From positions 434,001 to 498,000 of the forward strand of contig NW_025407853.1 of the NCBI RefSeq assembly GCF_003324165.1: a DNA stretch of 64,000 bases. The letters run 5' to 3'. Numbering within the stretch: the first letter of the stretch is position 1; each line of letters opens with the position of its first letter. The notes under the pieces are model-generated. The model did no database searches. It was not told the origin of the DNA and saw nothing but the letters and a program-made list of their open reading frames with translations. The position numbers were made by a program, and so were the translations under genes. Of this stretch, positions 19,391 to 30,038 are shown piece after piece. The DNA is from Naegleria lovaniensis. Lineage: Eukaryota > Heterolobosea > Eutetramitea > Acrasida > Naegleriidae.

Positions 19391-19725
19391 GGCGAAATGG
19401 GTGATCACGATCTGAAATTATTTGGCAATAAATTCGGAGACCATTAAATGTTGCTAGTTTTAGCATGTATTGACCTGTTGAACTGTGCTATGAAGATGCA
19501 CAATCCAAACGACAAACGATGATTCTGCATCCTGGATTCGATGTACATCTCAAGACATTGCAGCAGTTTTAGTGAAACAACATGGTCTTTTACAACTAGC
19601 GTTTGATTGGATTGCCTGTTCCAAACAAGTTTTCGTGCTCTTTATGGGCCATCCCGGACATTCTAGAAAGTTGGTTTTCGCTCCAACTGTCAAGATGCAA
19701 CTTTCCAAGATATTAAAAAATCATT
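19391..19725. other. Spacer between Nudix gene and Q/N-rich protein gene
   Basis: About 335 bases. A plus-strand open frame (19572-19856) runs into the next gene out of phase; its product has no recognisable features, so I treat it as chance. No RNA gene or repeat seen. Confidence 0.4.
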
Positions 19726-22700
19726 ATGAATGTTCCCCCATCAACCATCTCGCACAAGCAAACACCAACAACAGCAACTCAACAACACCTTCAGTACAAC
19801 AATCAAATAACGACCCGACCACAGCAAGGTCAACCTGTTTGTTCGCAACAATATGAAGCAAATCGAATTGCAGGAAATGTTTCCAGAACCCATGTAAATA
19901 ATACACATCCCCTCTTGGTCAATCAAGACGTTTATCAACAACAACAACAACTTCAACGACTCTCTCAACAATCTTCATGCTTGATGACTCATACACCTTC
20001 GGACTTGCAAACTTCAAGCCATGCACGAATGGACACATCATCGAACAACATGATCACCCCACAAGCATTGATCATCCAAAACATGATCTTGCAATCCCAA
20101 ACCAACAACAGCCATACCGCAACCACAACAAACGCTACACCAAATCAAAGCCATAGCACTGATCGAAATTGGCCAGACAGCAATATCCAAACTACTATTT
20201 CTGGAAGTAAAAGCCCGTTTTTCTTGGTACCTACTAGTAACAACCAATCGACGTCGTCATTACCCACAACTCCAAGAAAAGTTTCCTCAAGCAGCAGTGG
20301 TAGTGGTGGTGGCAGTTCTGTTCGACCACACCCTTCTACATCAACACCATCATTCTCACAGAAACAACAACTGTCAACAGCAAATATTCCGAGTACCCAG
20401 ATTCTCACCACTGCCACTCCCTCCCAACAACAACAATCATCTTCACATCTGATGCACCAGCCCTTGACGGAAGTTATTTTTCCGCTTAACAACTGCACCA
20501 CAAAAATTTACGACACCCGACGCTCCACACCTCCAGCTCATACTTCTGGTAACAATAGTAACAACAACGAAATTAGACGCAGTAGCACGAGCACCAATCA
20601 TTTGTTCATCAGTCAAATTGGAGATCATACAAGCAGCAATTATAGCAGCAGTGGTGGTTTTATGGGGTTAGAATCAGTAGTTCCCAACAACAGCAATAAT
20701 TTTAATTTAAATAATAATATCAATAGTAATGATTTATACAATTACCTAAATTCATCATCATCGACGTCCCATGGTGGATTTGTAAATACCTACGTAGATT
20801 CCATGAACATTGGCATTGAAAGAATGCAACAACAAAATATTAATATATCAGGATTGCTGAATTCCATGCTTAGCCAATTGGCTCAGGACCACAATATAAA
20901 CTCATCAAGTAGTGCTAGTGGATTTAACCCAACAGATGCCACAACCATTAATACATCATTTCTCAGCAACAACCAAAACACCAGCCTTTCCCAATCAAAT
21001 GCTGCACTTTCCGAAATAGTTCATTCTCCGAACATTTTCATCAACAACGATATGACCAGTATTCCGTTAACTCTGTTTGGCATCAACACCTCCCAACAAC
21101 ATTCATCTCAACAGCAACTTGGCGAAAATATGGGCAAAGACATGATTTTTACAACAACAACAGCCAATAACCTGACATTGGATGCAACAACAATGCAACA
21201 ATTTCATCTTCCGCAAGCGGGCATTCCTGTTACCTCCTACTCACATAGCTTTCCAACTCCCACCAATCCTTCTTTCATCAATACCTCCTCGTCAACACCA
21301 TTTACGAATCCGTCGTTAATGGAGAATCCTTCAGACTCGGTTAATTTAACTCCACAATCTTTATGCAATTCAAGTACAGACCTACCGAATCAATTCGCAG
21401 TTCAAACCAAACGACCAATCAAATCTAGACGAACAGCAAAATCACCGCAACACACCACAATAGTCCCAACTAATTTTCATTCGTTTTCTAGTTCGAATTC
21501 TAGCTCGAACACAGACTTGACTGCAGTAGGTCTTTCTTCAACGCTGAATTCTCTCAACAGCTTATTGCTCAAGAAAATGGCTGTGGATGTTTATTATGAT
21601 ATTACAAGTGCTGGACATCCTTTTTTACCTAGAGAAGAGTTGGAAAGATTACCCGTAAATGACGACCAGAAAAACAACCTTGCCTTCATGTTTTCTCTCC
21701 AAGCATTATGCTATCAACGTTTTGGAATGACAAAACAAGCTGCTGATTCTTTTGAGAAGGCTAAAAGTCTGGCTTTAATCTCTTCAAATGACAGTAATGT
21801 TTTTAATACTGCTTGTACATATTGTAATTTGGCCATGTATTGTAACTCAGGAGGAGATAGAGAAAATGGACAAATATTTTCCAAGTACATCAATTTTAAG
21901 ATGTTGGGAGATCCCAATTTTAGGGAACATCAAAATCCAGAACAGTTGAAGGCTCTTGTTCAGATGAAAAAAATTGCAGATATTGCAGGGGGTGTAGGAT
22001 ATTATGGTGATGACCCAGGTTTAAGTGAAGTCTCAAAACTAATTCTTTCAATTTATCAATATGCAACTGGAGGAGAACGATCAATTCCTCCTGAAATGAT
22101 GATGATTGCGAAACAGCCTCTAAACCTGGAGACTCTTCCTCAATATTTAAGTTTATTGGATTGTGTGATGAAATTGATGCTCATTTACGAATCAAAAGGA
22201 CAACATTTTTCTCAGACTCAAAAAAAGATGACAAAATACATTTATTATGGAATGTCATATGGATTGAAAATACTTCTCCTCAAAATTTCAGGCTATGACG
22301 GTCCAGAGTTAGAAGAGGCTGCAGACAAAATTACCCAACTCTGTAGAACATCAACCTTCACCTTTGTTCCTGCATTCTTAATTGAGCCTGTAGGCCTAGC
22401 AATGGGTGTGCATTCCCAAATACTAAAAAAGATTGACATAGGAGAAAGAAGTAATGCAGATGAGGCTAAAGTCTCAAGATTATTACGGAGAGATATTGAA
22501 GCCATCAAACTTTTGAAATTAAGATATCCTCTGATTTGTGTAAAATTTGATACTCTTGTTGAAGAATCTGAAAAGCTGCTAGATAGAAGAGGTAAATACT
22601 TGGCTGAGCTACTCGCTGGAGAATTTTATTCATCGAATCAAGGAGGTGTGACAATTATTGAGGATGAACTTGGTCAGCTCATAGAAGGAGAAGTACCTTC

Positions 22701-23004
22701 TTCTGGTTCTAAAAAGAGAAAGAACGAAGATGAGGAAGACGAATACTCAACCTCACGAGGTTATTCTGCAAATTATGTCCCTCCAAAAACTCAAATTCCT
22801 CCCAATATCAATACTGCACAAGCTGCATCAAGCACGCCTAATCAAGGAATTGGTAATTTCACTTTTACATCCATTGGAGATCATGTAATATCAGGAAATA
22901 GTAACGATATTGGTATCCATCCAATAACATTTTTATCTGCTGAAGATTATGAGCTGTTATTTGGAGATGACGACACTGATGATGAGCAACCATTTGAACT
23001 GTAG
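19726..23004 (+). CDS. Large Q/N/S/T-rich protein, probable transcriptional regulator
   Basis: 1,092 residues, one exon. Residues 1-610 are low complexity, rich in Gln, Asn, Ser and Thr, with Ser-Gly runs (about 185-200). A basic patch KRPIKSRRTAKS lies near 565. From about 620 to 960 the sequence is ordered and helical (MAVDVYYDITSAGHPFLP, YCNLAMYCNSGGDRENGQ, LLDCVMKLMLIYESKGQ). It recalls the helical middle domain of fungal-type transcription factors, but I see no Zn2Cys6 cluster. A nuclear-localisation-like KKRKNEDEEDE lies near 1000. The extreme C-terminus EDYELLFGDDDTDDEQPFEL is acidic with aromatic residues, like an activation domain. Role as a transcription factor is inference. Its neighbour downstream is a chromodomain protein 79 bp away on the same strand. 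Confidence 0.75.
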   Translation: MNVPPSTISHKQTPTTATQQHLQYNNQITTRPQQGQPVCSQQYEANRIAGNVSRTHVNNTHPLLVNQDVYQQQQQLQRLSQQSSCLMTHTPSDLQTSSHARMDTSSNNMITPQALIIQNMILQSQTNNSHTATTTNATPNQSHSTDRNWPDSNIQTTISGSKSPFFLVPTSNNQSTSSLPTTPRKVSSSSSGSGGGSSVRPHPSTSTPSFSQKQQLSTANIPSTQILTTATPSQQQQSSSHLMHQPLTEVIFPLNNCTTKIYDTRRSTPPAHTSGNNSNNNEIRRSSTSTNHLFISQIGDHTSSNYSSSGGFMGLESVVPNNSNNFNLNNNINSNDLYNYLNSSSSTSHGGFVNTYVDSMNIGIERMQQQNINISGLLNSMLSQLAQDHNINSSSSASGFNPTDATTINTSFLSNNQNTSLSQSNAALSEIVHSPNIFINNDMTSIPLTLFGINTSQQHSSQQQLGENMGKDMIFTTTTANNLTLDATTMQQFHLPQAGIPVTSYSHSFPTPTNPSFINTSSSTPFTNPSLMENPSDSVNLTPQSLCNSSTDLPNQFAVQTKRPIKSRRTAKSPQHTTIVPTNFHSFSSSNSSSNTDLTAVGLSSTLNSLNSLLLKKMAVDVYYDITSAGHPFLPREELERLPVNDDQKNNLAFMFSLQALCYQRFGMTKQAADSFEKAKSLALISSNDSNVFNTACTYCNLAMYCNSGGDRENGQIFSKYINFKMLGDPNFREHQNPEQLKALVQMKKIADIAGGVGYYGDDPGLSEVSKLILSIYQYATGGERSIPPEMMMIAKQPLNLETLPQYLSLLDCVMKLMLIYESKGQHFSQTQKKMTKYIYYGMSYGLKILLLKISGYDGPELEEAADKITQLCRTSTFTFVPAFLIEPVGLAMGVHSQILKKIDIGERSNADEAKVSRLLRRDIEAIKLLKLRYPLICVKFDTLVEESEKLLDRRGKYLAELLAGEFYSSNQGGVTIIEDELGQLIEGEVPSSGSKKRKNEDEEDEYSTSRGYSANYVPPKTQIPPNINTAQAASSTPNQGIGNFTFTSIGDHVISGNSNDIGIHPITFLSAEDYELLFGDDDTDDEQPFEL

Positions 23005-23083
23005 CAGGAGTACAAGTACTTCTAAGTTTTAGTAAACCACCAACTAAAAAAACCAAATTAAAAAAAATTGAAATTTTGAACAA

Positions 23084-24607
23084 ATGAACGGCAAACAATC
23101 AGTGATTGGTGAACAACAGAGGAGTGCAGAAGATCATACTCCGAATTCAAACAACTTGTTCTTTTATAAAGGGTTTCTTCCTTTGGATAAGACTGAATTT
23201 CCAGTGCACTTTGTTCTTCATCAAAACATGATTACTGACAAACAATTTCTTCCGGAACAGCTCTTTCAGTTGTTTACACAAATTCTAGCATTTGAATATA
23301 TTAGAAAGAGGCTGACCATCCCGAGAAGTCTCCTATTTTCATTAGAGTACTTTCATGAAAGAGAAAAGATGAAACAACAAAATATAATTCCAAAACATAT
23401 TGATATGCCCTTTAAACAAGTATTTGGTAACCCTAGTTTATTTGATGCTGTAGAAGCGACCATTGTAAGAGAACACATCCACAATGGTGGTGAAGGGAAT
23501 GAGGAATTTGAGACAAAGTCACAAAATGTCAACATTCCTGAAACAATTCCTCAAGCACCATCTTCTTCTTCAAGCAGTGCCGCATCAAACTCCTCTCCAA
23601 ATATTGTGGCGCAATCAACCCCGACAACTGCTGCTGAGACCTCTTCATCAATCACATCTCAAACTAATAAGAATTCAACAAAAGAAAACACGTCTGATCA
23701 ACAAGTGTCCAACACGACATTACAAAATAGTCAGCAACATGACAAACAAAGCAGTGACATTCAAACCTCTTTGAAAATTCCAAATAATATCCAGAAGACC
23801 ACATCTTCAAACTCCACCAACAATACTCTTTTCAAACAATTAACTCCAAGAAGAGTCAAGCCACAATCGAACACGAGAGACACACAGCTAACATTACTTG
23901 GACTCGAAGTTATTTCATACATGTGTGGAAATTATCCAAAAGGAAATCAAATATTTAAATCCTTAATTGAAGAGCCAATCCCAAATCTTACATCAAAATG
24001 CTCAGCACCAACATCTGAAAATAATGCCACGAACAATTCCATACCATTGATTATATTGTCTGATGATGACAAAGAGGTAAAACCTCCTCCTGAAAAAGCC
24101 AGAAAGCTCGAATTACCACAACACTCTTCGCCAAACACTACATCACACGTATCAACCAAGATGCAAGAAACTGTATCAAGAATAGCTGTAACATCTCCTA
24201 AAATACAGTCGAACAAGCTGTTTGATTCTAAAGCTGCTGCTGCCTTAATGGAATTATCTCCCTCTGACGATGATTCTACAGAAATAGTCACGAAAAAAAC
24301 AACAACGAAAAAAACCAAGAAAAAACACAAAACAGGCAAGAGAAAGCCAATTCAAAAATCAAAACAGCAAAATAATGATGACATTTTCTTTATAGAGTAC
24401 ATTATTCAGAAAAAAGTTTTAGAAAAATCAGAGCCAACGTATTTTGTGAAATGGCTAGGGTATGCTGAGAATTACAACAGCTGGGTTAAAGAAAGTGACA
24501 TTTTCGATGGCAACTTAATAGCAAATTTCAACGGTGAGGTGATATTTGAAAACGAACGTGCCAAAAAGAAGTATGAAGAACAGCAGAAACAAACATTGCT
24601 TCAGTAA
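23084..24607 (+). CDS. Chromodomain protein
   Basis: 507 residues, no intron. The C-terminus (about 427-485) is a chromodomain: FIEYIIQKKVLEK, then TYFVKWLGYAENYNSW and a closing helix with LIANF. The aromatic cage positions (Tyr/Phe, Trp, Trp) are occupied, so binding of methyl-lysine histone tails is plausible. Ahead of it is a lysine-rich linker (KKTTTKKTKKKHKTGKRK) that may bind DNA. The middle is Ser/Thr/Asn-rich, with a SUMO-interaction-like IPLIILSDDD near 325. The N-terminal 120 residues (PLDKTEFPVHFVLHQNM...) are ordered and unrecognised. HP1-like chromodomain proteins act in heterochromatin; I see no chromoshadow domain. The stop overlaps the convergent gene on the other strand by 7 bp. 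Confidence 0.85.
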   Translation: MNGKQSVIGEQQRSAEDHTPNSNNLFFYKGFLPLDKTEFPVHFVLHQNMITDKQFLPEQLFQLFTQILAFEYIRKRLTIPRSLLFSLEYFHEREKMKQQNIIPKHIDMPFKQVFGNPSLFDAVEATIVREHIHNGGEGNEEFETKSQNVNIPETIPQAPSSSSSSAASNSSPNIVAQSTPTTAAETSSSITSQTNKNSTKENTSDQQVSNTTLQNSQQHDKQSSDIQTSLKIPNNIQKTTSSNSTNNTLFKQLTPRRVKPQSNTRDTQLTLLGLEVISYMCGNYPKGNQIFKSLIEEPIPNLTSKCSAPTSENNATNNSIPLIILSDDDKEVKPPPEKARKLELPQHSSPNTTSHVSTKMQETVSRIAVTSPKIQSNKLFDSKAAAALMELSPSDDDSTEIVTKKTTTKKTKKKHKTGKRKPIQKSKQQNNDDIFFIEYIIQKKVLEKSEPTYFVKWLGYAENYNSWVKESDIFDGNLIANFNGEVIFENERAKKKYEEQQKQTLLQ

Positions 24608-25419
24608 TCATATTCATCCTCTTTGTTGTGATGTTCATTCATTTTCATCATGTCCACACCTTCTTGACCATACATCATGTAGCATAAAAGCATGTCTTCC
24701 TGTGTCAAGTTACCAAAATCTCCTGGTAGCTCATTGTTAGATGCAACCCCAAAGCCAAGCATTCCATAATTATTACTATTCTCATCGTTTTGCTCAAGAC
24801 TCGGCAATATGAAAGATGAGCTCGTGTCGTTCATGATGTTGTTTTCTGCCTTCTTCTTTAAAACATCCTTCCGAATAAAATTGACAAGCTCATCCACGGA
24901 ATGATTGAAATGGAATACTAGGGACCATATTTCGTTTGCATAGCAACTTATTCTTTTCAACAACACTTCATGAATTTTGGAATTTTGTAAATGATCATCG
25001 TTTTTGTCATCTACAGAAAAATCAATTTCATCCTGTTCGTTCATATATTCAGCAAAGCAATTAGCCAAAATATGAGAAATATTCCCTTCATCATATAATT
25101 TACAATTTTTGTCAGTGTAATGATTATTGGCTTCATCCCAAAAATCGACATCAATTTTCATCCCTACTGTTATCCTAGATTTTCCGTCTTGAGTCAATTC
25201 ATCGTCATTTGCAATCACATTATAATAGTACTTGTTTACATCCTCCGATGAATTACTTCCGACAGAACCCCTAGAAGATGATGATTTAAACCTGTATCTC
25301 CGAGCTTTTGCTGCTTCAAATCTAAGTCTTGCTTGTTGAGCACACGCTTCACATCCATCTTTTCCAAATGGTGCATCCAAGAACGATCCATGAGAACAAC
25401 CATATTTAATGATACTCAT
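24601..25419 (-). CDS. Unknown acidic protein with N-terminal Cys/His cluster
   Basis: 272 residues from ATG 25419. It starts with a possible zinc site (CSHGS ... GCEACA: C-x-H followed by C-x-x-C), then a basic stretch (RLRFEAAKARRYRFK). The rest is Asp/Asn-rich with predicted helices (ISHILANCFAEYMNEQDEI; IWSLVFHFNHSVDELVNFIR) and an acidic, Met-rich tail. No family recognised. The stop codon (complement of 24601-24603) overlaps the chromodomain gene stop tail-to-tail, so transcripts of the two genes must overlap at their 3' ends. Confidence 0.65.
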   Translation of the reverse strand: MSIIKYGCSHGSFLDAPFGKDGCEACAQQARLRFEAAKARRYRFKSSSSRGSVGSNSSEDVNKYYYNVIANDDELTQDGKSRITVGMKIDVDFWDEANNHYTDKNCKLYDEGNISHILANCFAEYMNEQDEIDFSVDDKNDDHLQNSKIHEVLLKRISCYANEIWSLVFHFNHSVDELVNFIRKDVLKKKAENNIMNDTSSSFILPSLEQNDENSNNYGMLGFGVASNNELPGDFGNLTQEDMLLCYMMYGQEGVDMMKMNEHHNKEDEYDY

Positions 25420-26297
25420 TTTTTTTCGTTTTTTTAATACAGCAGTGATTGATCAATTATTGTTTGGCCAAGAGCTCAGCGGGAGGATGACCTTGGTAAC
25501 TTAATGTCCAATAGAAATTTATACAACACCAAATATGACACGCTGACACAATTGGAGAATCAAACATTTGCAGAAATTCATGTTTTTTTGAAAGGTCCTT
25601 GCCACGATTCGATCAATATTTCTAAAAGGTGTCGAAACAACAACTCGTGGTAATAACGGCGAATAATTTCTGACAACGAGACTGCTGTTTTGGTCATGAG
25701 AGACGTTTTTCTCATGAGTGTACACTCACCGTTGTTGAGTTCTATTCAAACACCAGTGTCAAAGAAACAACCACTCCACAAGAACATTACTTTCCAAAAC
25801 CTTTTTGTTGTTTTACGGCCATTCATATCGTACGGTTAGTTTCAAACGAATTGAGGTCTGTACACGATCGCAATGATGCTTAATTGTCAACCACTTTACA
25901 AACCTCAACAATTTTCTGCACTTTTCTTTGTTTAAAATCCTTCAAATAGTAAGTTTAGGCTTTGAAAAATTGGGAGATGAATTTCACGTGAGATCAAATA
26001 TGGGTCTTCACGCGATTCTATTTTCGGGAGTTTCCTAATCATTGTTTCCAAGCCCATCCCGCTTGCATGTTTGGATAATAAATTTGCCTTGGTTCTTTTC
26101 ATGGTTTGCTTGAATTCGAGAAATTTTGTGTGAAATTAATCATTAGAAGCGAAATCTTGTGTGTGTGAAAAGAACGTTAGTCAGCTTCAACAACAGCTCT
26201 CAGGAGTTTTCAAACGAGTTTTCGTTTTGAAAAAAGAGAGACTTGTTGGATCAAGCGCACACAGTTGAATCGTTGCTTCACAGATCGTTGAATTCGT
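25420..26297. other. Divergent intergenic region
   Basis: About 880 bases between two divergent genes, the longest gap in this half of the window apart from the accessory zone. A short minus-strand open frame (25519-25725) shows no features and is probably chance. No tRNA, repeat array or relic recognised. Confidence 0.4.
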
Positions 26298-27711
26298 ATG
26301 TCATTAATCTATTATCCAAGTCTTCCTGCAACCATGATGATGAACAAGCAAACCAACTCTGTCCCTAAAAAGAAGATTCTCACTCAACTCAAGACAAACA
26401 CAGTGTTGATCCACCAGAATGATCATCAAAAAGAATCATTCCTAGTGAATCCTAGTGCTGTTCTTGAGAATCATCCCAATTACTCCTCGTCATCGGCATC
26501 CACACCAACCTATCAACCCAATACTCCAACCACTCCATCCAATACCAGTCAATGCAGCAATCAATCAAATGCGAGTGGTGGTGGTGCTTCCGGTTTGTTA
26601 TGGAGCTTCTCTCAGGAATATAACAAGAAGCAACTTCCAACATTTAAAAACTTTAAGGTATGTTGTTGTAGTGAATCTTGATGTTTTTGATCATTCATGA
26701 TGATGATGATGTTTACAACAATCAACACGTGATGATCGTTTGTCGTCGTCCATTGATGTCAACCACACACCTTGGCCTCTTCAATCATATTATTGATCTC
26801 ACATGATGTTGGAATGGATGGATCAAAAAAATCATTGATGATCATCCAAAATCTGCACGCAACATGTTGATTATAACCACATGACCACCATCAACCTTAC
26901 CACAACCATGTGTCTACACCAACAATATGGTAACTCCATGCACAATTCTTCATGCAATGAACAGACCAAAGCTGTGAAAGGAGGTTTTCAGTCAGATTGG
27001 AAAGCAACAGGACAAGGCAATACGAGTACAACTACCACCACAACTACTACTACTACTCCATTCATATCTCTTTCCTCACCTCCATCAACGACTCCAATGA
27101 CTCTCAGTAACACATTGAACATGATGTGTGCAACCACTACACACAATTCATCACTCTCTCAACAAACAGTCAGCAAGAAAACCAAATCAAATAATACATT
27201 AGCAACGAATCAAAAGAGTCCTCGAGTTGTGTCTGTGAGTATGTGTGATCAATCTCCAATTAGTCTAGAAAGTGTAGATTCATCCACGAGTAATAATGAT
27301 TTGATTTGGGTCTCTCATTCTCCAACCATGAACCATGCAGTGTCCAATGTTGCTGAACGATCTGTGACCATTCCATCAACGACGACAACCACTACCCAAA
27401 CTTGTCATTTGATATTTTCTAACTTGATGACTTCAAAGAAGAAGAAGAAACCTTCTAAGAAGAGATTATCTGCTGAAGTTTCAACTAATGTTACTACTGC
27501 TGTGACTATGAATGCAATGCCTACCATGAATTTTGAGAATTCAAACTCCAATTTTGCAAGCACCATTGTGAATAAGGATCATGATGCAACACCAAACCAA
27601 ATATTAGAGAATCATTCCTTATCAAGAATTGACAAACCAGCTCATAAAATGTCTTCATCCTTACCAAGGAAAACTAGAGAACGAATTACCATTCAGGAAC
27701 TTTTGAACTAA
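26298..27711 (+). CDS. Low-complexity Thr/Ser/Asn-rich protein, two exons
   Basis: Proposed exons 26298-26657 and 26965-27711. The donor is GTATGT at 26658. The first AG after it is GAACAG at 26964, and the join is in phase 0, giving ...LPTFKNFK-TKAVKGGF and about 368 residues. No AG dinucleotide occurs between 26658 and 26963, which supports this acceptor. The protein has a polythreonine run (near 27030), a lysine cluster SKKKKKPSKKR near 27440, and ends SSLPRKTRERITIQELLN. No domain recognised; it may be a disordered regulatory protein. The intron, about 307 bp, is longer than its neighbours. Confidence 0.6.
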
Positions 27712-27757
27712 CTGTGATTCATAGAGAGTGTCCACATAGATGCTTTCTAATTTTGCC

Positions 27758-29137
27758 TTATAAACATTTTAATGTTGAATGATCAAGTGATAAGAATCCT
27801 TCTTGTTGTTTCAAAAATGCAATCTTTTGACGTGTCATCCAAACTCCATTGATGTGATAGAGAATGAGTGAATCTTTGAGTGGTTTGCTCTCTTCTGACC
27901 GATGCTCATTGACAAGGAAACTAAATTGACATCGATTGGGAAAGAGTCGAACAGGGAAAAAGCCAATCAGAGAAATGATGGAAGTTTTCTGTGATTTTCT
28001 TTCATTGGTGATGAGTGAATTTAAAATGGCTTGGTCATTGGTTGTTTCTGTTCGACTAAGTTGATGCTTATTTGTGATGGTTTCATCTGTTGGAACAAAG
28101 AAATAGAGAATGTCAAATACGATTGGCTCAATCCAAAATTCTAAAAATTGTTGAGCTTTGTGAGTGGAAGCAACAAAATATACACCAGTATTAATTTTGA
28201 CATTTTCAGGGCGAACATCTTGGTTGTCTCCACAACTTTCCATTTGAAAAATGACGTCAAAATTCTTTCTTTCTTTTGACTGATGCACATAATGAGTTGG
28301 ATTGTTAAAAATTACAACATCTAAATCCGAGAAAAATATGTTGAAATCAAGAATATTACATTTCCAAACAATGACTGGTTTCAATAACGTGATAAATTCC
28401 CAATGAGTTGTGAAAAATTCTTGAGGTATAATATTGTCATGTCTTTGTAATTGGTCTAAATAATTCTTGTAAAGTAGGTCGTACTTTTCATGAAATTTTG
28501 TGTTTTTTAAATATGAGAGAATTAATTTAGAAATGTCATCAGTTGTGAATGTGATAATGCTCTTGTGCTCGTTAGAGATGGTGTTAATAGGTACGTCTAA
28601 AAGCTTTGAATAAATTAATTTTTCAATATCTTGTCTCTGGGTCAATGTTTTAAATTGACTGGGATCAATAAACACAAATAAGACAAAATTGGTAATTCCT
28701 AGTTTCTTCAGTCTGCAAATCCACTGCTTTGCCATGACCCAATATGTAGGCATGTCAGTCCCTATATTGTTGTTCCTCATCAATAATTCATGTAGTTTTT
28801 CAACGGTCATCAATGCCAATAGAATGTTTTTAGTGTCATCGGATATTTGTTTTAATCGAGAAAAATTAATAAATTCACCAGACGATACTGGCAAGCTATT
28901 TTCATCAACTTGAATGACCAATTCAACTGATGATGATGCAGGTATTCTTGTCTTGAAATAATAAATAAAAATTAGGGCAAACATGATCACAGACATGACA
29001 GCTACATGTTTCCTACTCAATATTTGTGAATGTATTGCTCCAATCCTTTTAATTTCCTTGTATTCTTCTTTCGGATATTGTTTCAAATGTTCTAGAGAGG
29101 CTTCATGAGAGTTGTCCTTGTTCGACCAATTTAGCAT
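27758..29137 (-). CDS. Type II membrane glycosyltransferase (GT77-like nucleotide-diphospho-sugar transferase)
   Basis: 459 residues from ATG 29137. A short cytosolic tail is followed by one membrane anchor (HVAVMSVIMFALIFIYYF, about 44-62) and a lumenal catalytic domain. The domain contains WVMAKQWICRLKKLGITNFV early on, and VWKCNILDFNIFFSDLDVV with a DxD motif (DLD) for metal-nucleotide sugar binding. These are followed by VKINTGVYFVAST and TNDQAILNSL, the order seen in the GT77-type nucleotide-diphospho-sugar transferase family. Ends YHINGVW. Likely acts in the Golgi; donor sugar and acceptor cannot be told. It is tail-to-tail with the low-complexity gene, 46 bp apart. Confidence 0.8.
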   Translation of the reverse strand: MLNWSNKDNSHEASLEHLKQYPKEEYKEIKRIGAIHSQILSRKHVAVMSVIMFALIFIYYFKTRIPASSSVELVIQVDENSLPVSSGEFINFSRLKQISDDTKNILLALMTVEKLHELLMRNNNIGTDMPTYWVMAKQWICRLKKLGITNFVLFVFIDPSQFKTLTQRQDIEKLIYSKLLDVPINTISNEHKSIITFTTDDISKLILSYLKNTKFHEKYDLLYKNYLDQLQRHDNIIPQEFFTTHWEFITLLKPVIVWKCNILDFNIFFSDLDVVIFNNPTHYVHQSKERKNFDVIFQMESCGDNQDVRPENVKINTGVYFVASTHKAQQFLEFWIEPIVFDILYFFVPTDETITNKHQLSRTETTNDQAILNSLITNERKSQKTSIISLIGFFPVRLFPNRCQFSFLVNEHRSEESKPLKDSLILYHINGVWMTRQKIAFLKQQEGFLSLDHSTLKCL

Positions 29138-29189
29138 TTTTAATTTAAATAATTAGAAACGATCCAATCTCGTTCCATCAAAGCAAAAA

Positions 29190-30038
29190 ATGTCTCATGA
29201 AAACCCACAACACACACTTTGGGGTCAAGTGGATTCGTACTTTATCCACACTCTTCGTAACAACAATGAACAAAATCCATTATTATTGACTCTTCCACAA
29301 TCATCCCAAGAGAAGAAGGAACCATTCGATCCTCTCGAATACGCATTACAAAACAGTGAAAAGAATGGATTACCTCCACATCAAGTCTCTCCGAATCAGG
29401 GACAGTTCCTTTCCATGCTTGTCATGATGACACGTTCCAAGAGAATTCTTGAAATTGGTACTTTGGGTGCCTATAGGTATGTATTAGAATGCATGTGAAT
29501 CATGAACGAATGAACATTAACAAAGAATAGTACGATTTGGTTGGCTTGGGGTTTGATTCGACGTCAACAAATATTTCACGATACAAATCAAAACATTCCT
29601 GGACAAATCATTTCTCTTGAATCTAATCCTCTTCATGTGAAAGTAGCACGTGAAAATATTGAATTTGCACAACTTGTTGATTTGATTCAAGTGAGAGAAG
29701 GAAATGCATTACAAAGTTTACATGCCATGACCTCAGGTCAAGAAACTATTGAACCTTTTGATTTAATATTCATTGATGCCGATAAGCCCAATAATCCAAG
29801 CTATCTAGAATATGCTTTAAAACTGTCTCGAGTTGGAACTGTGATCATTGGGGATAATGTTGTTAGAAATGGTCAAGTTGCAAATAGTGAAAGTCAAGAT
29901 GCCAATGTTTTAGGAGTGCGCCAATTCATGGCAAATATGGGAAACAAACATGCCAAAAAATTGGTTGCCACTGCCATGCAAACTGTTGGATGCAAAGGAT
30001 ATGATGGCTTCTCTATGGCAATGGTGGTTGAGCATTAA
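29190..30038 (+). CDS. SAM-dependent O-methyltransferase (caffeoyl-CoA / catechol OMT-like)
   Basis: Exons 29190-29476 and 29531-30038. The 54-bp intron splits the SAM-binding motif, and splicing rebuilds ILEIGTLGAYSTIWLAWGL. Further motifs: IISLESNPLHVKVARENIE (acidic loop binding the SAM ribose), FDLIFIDADKPNN (metal-binding Asp) and VIIGDNVVRNG. About 264 residues, the usual size for this family (PF01596). It transfers methyl groups to small phenolic or catechol-type acceptors in relatives; the substrate here is unknown. Head-to-head with the glycosyltransferase gene, 52 bp apart. Confidence 0.92.

Noticed and set aside
20145-20501. Minus-strand open frame of 118 codons
   Set aside because: Antisense of the Ser/Gln/Thr-rich low-complexity part of the plus-strand gene; such repeats give open antisense frames by composition.
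23947-24339. Minus-strand open frame of 130 codons in the chromodomain gene
   Set aside because: Antisense of Ser/Asp/Lys-rich sequence; rich in Val, Phe and Ser as expected from reversed lysine codons.
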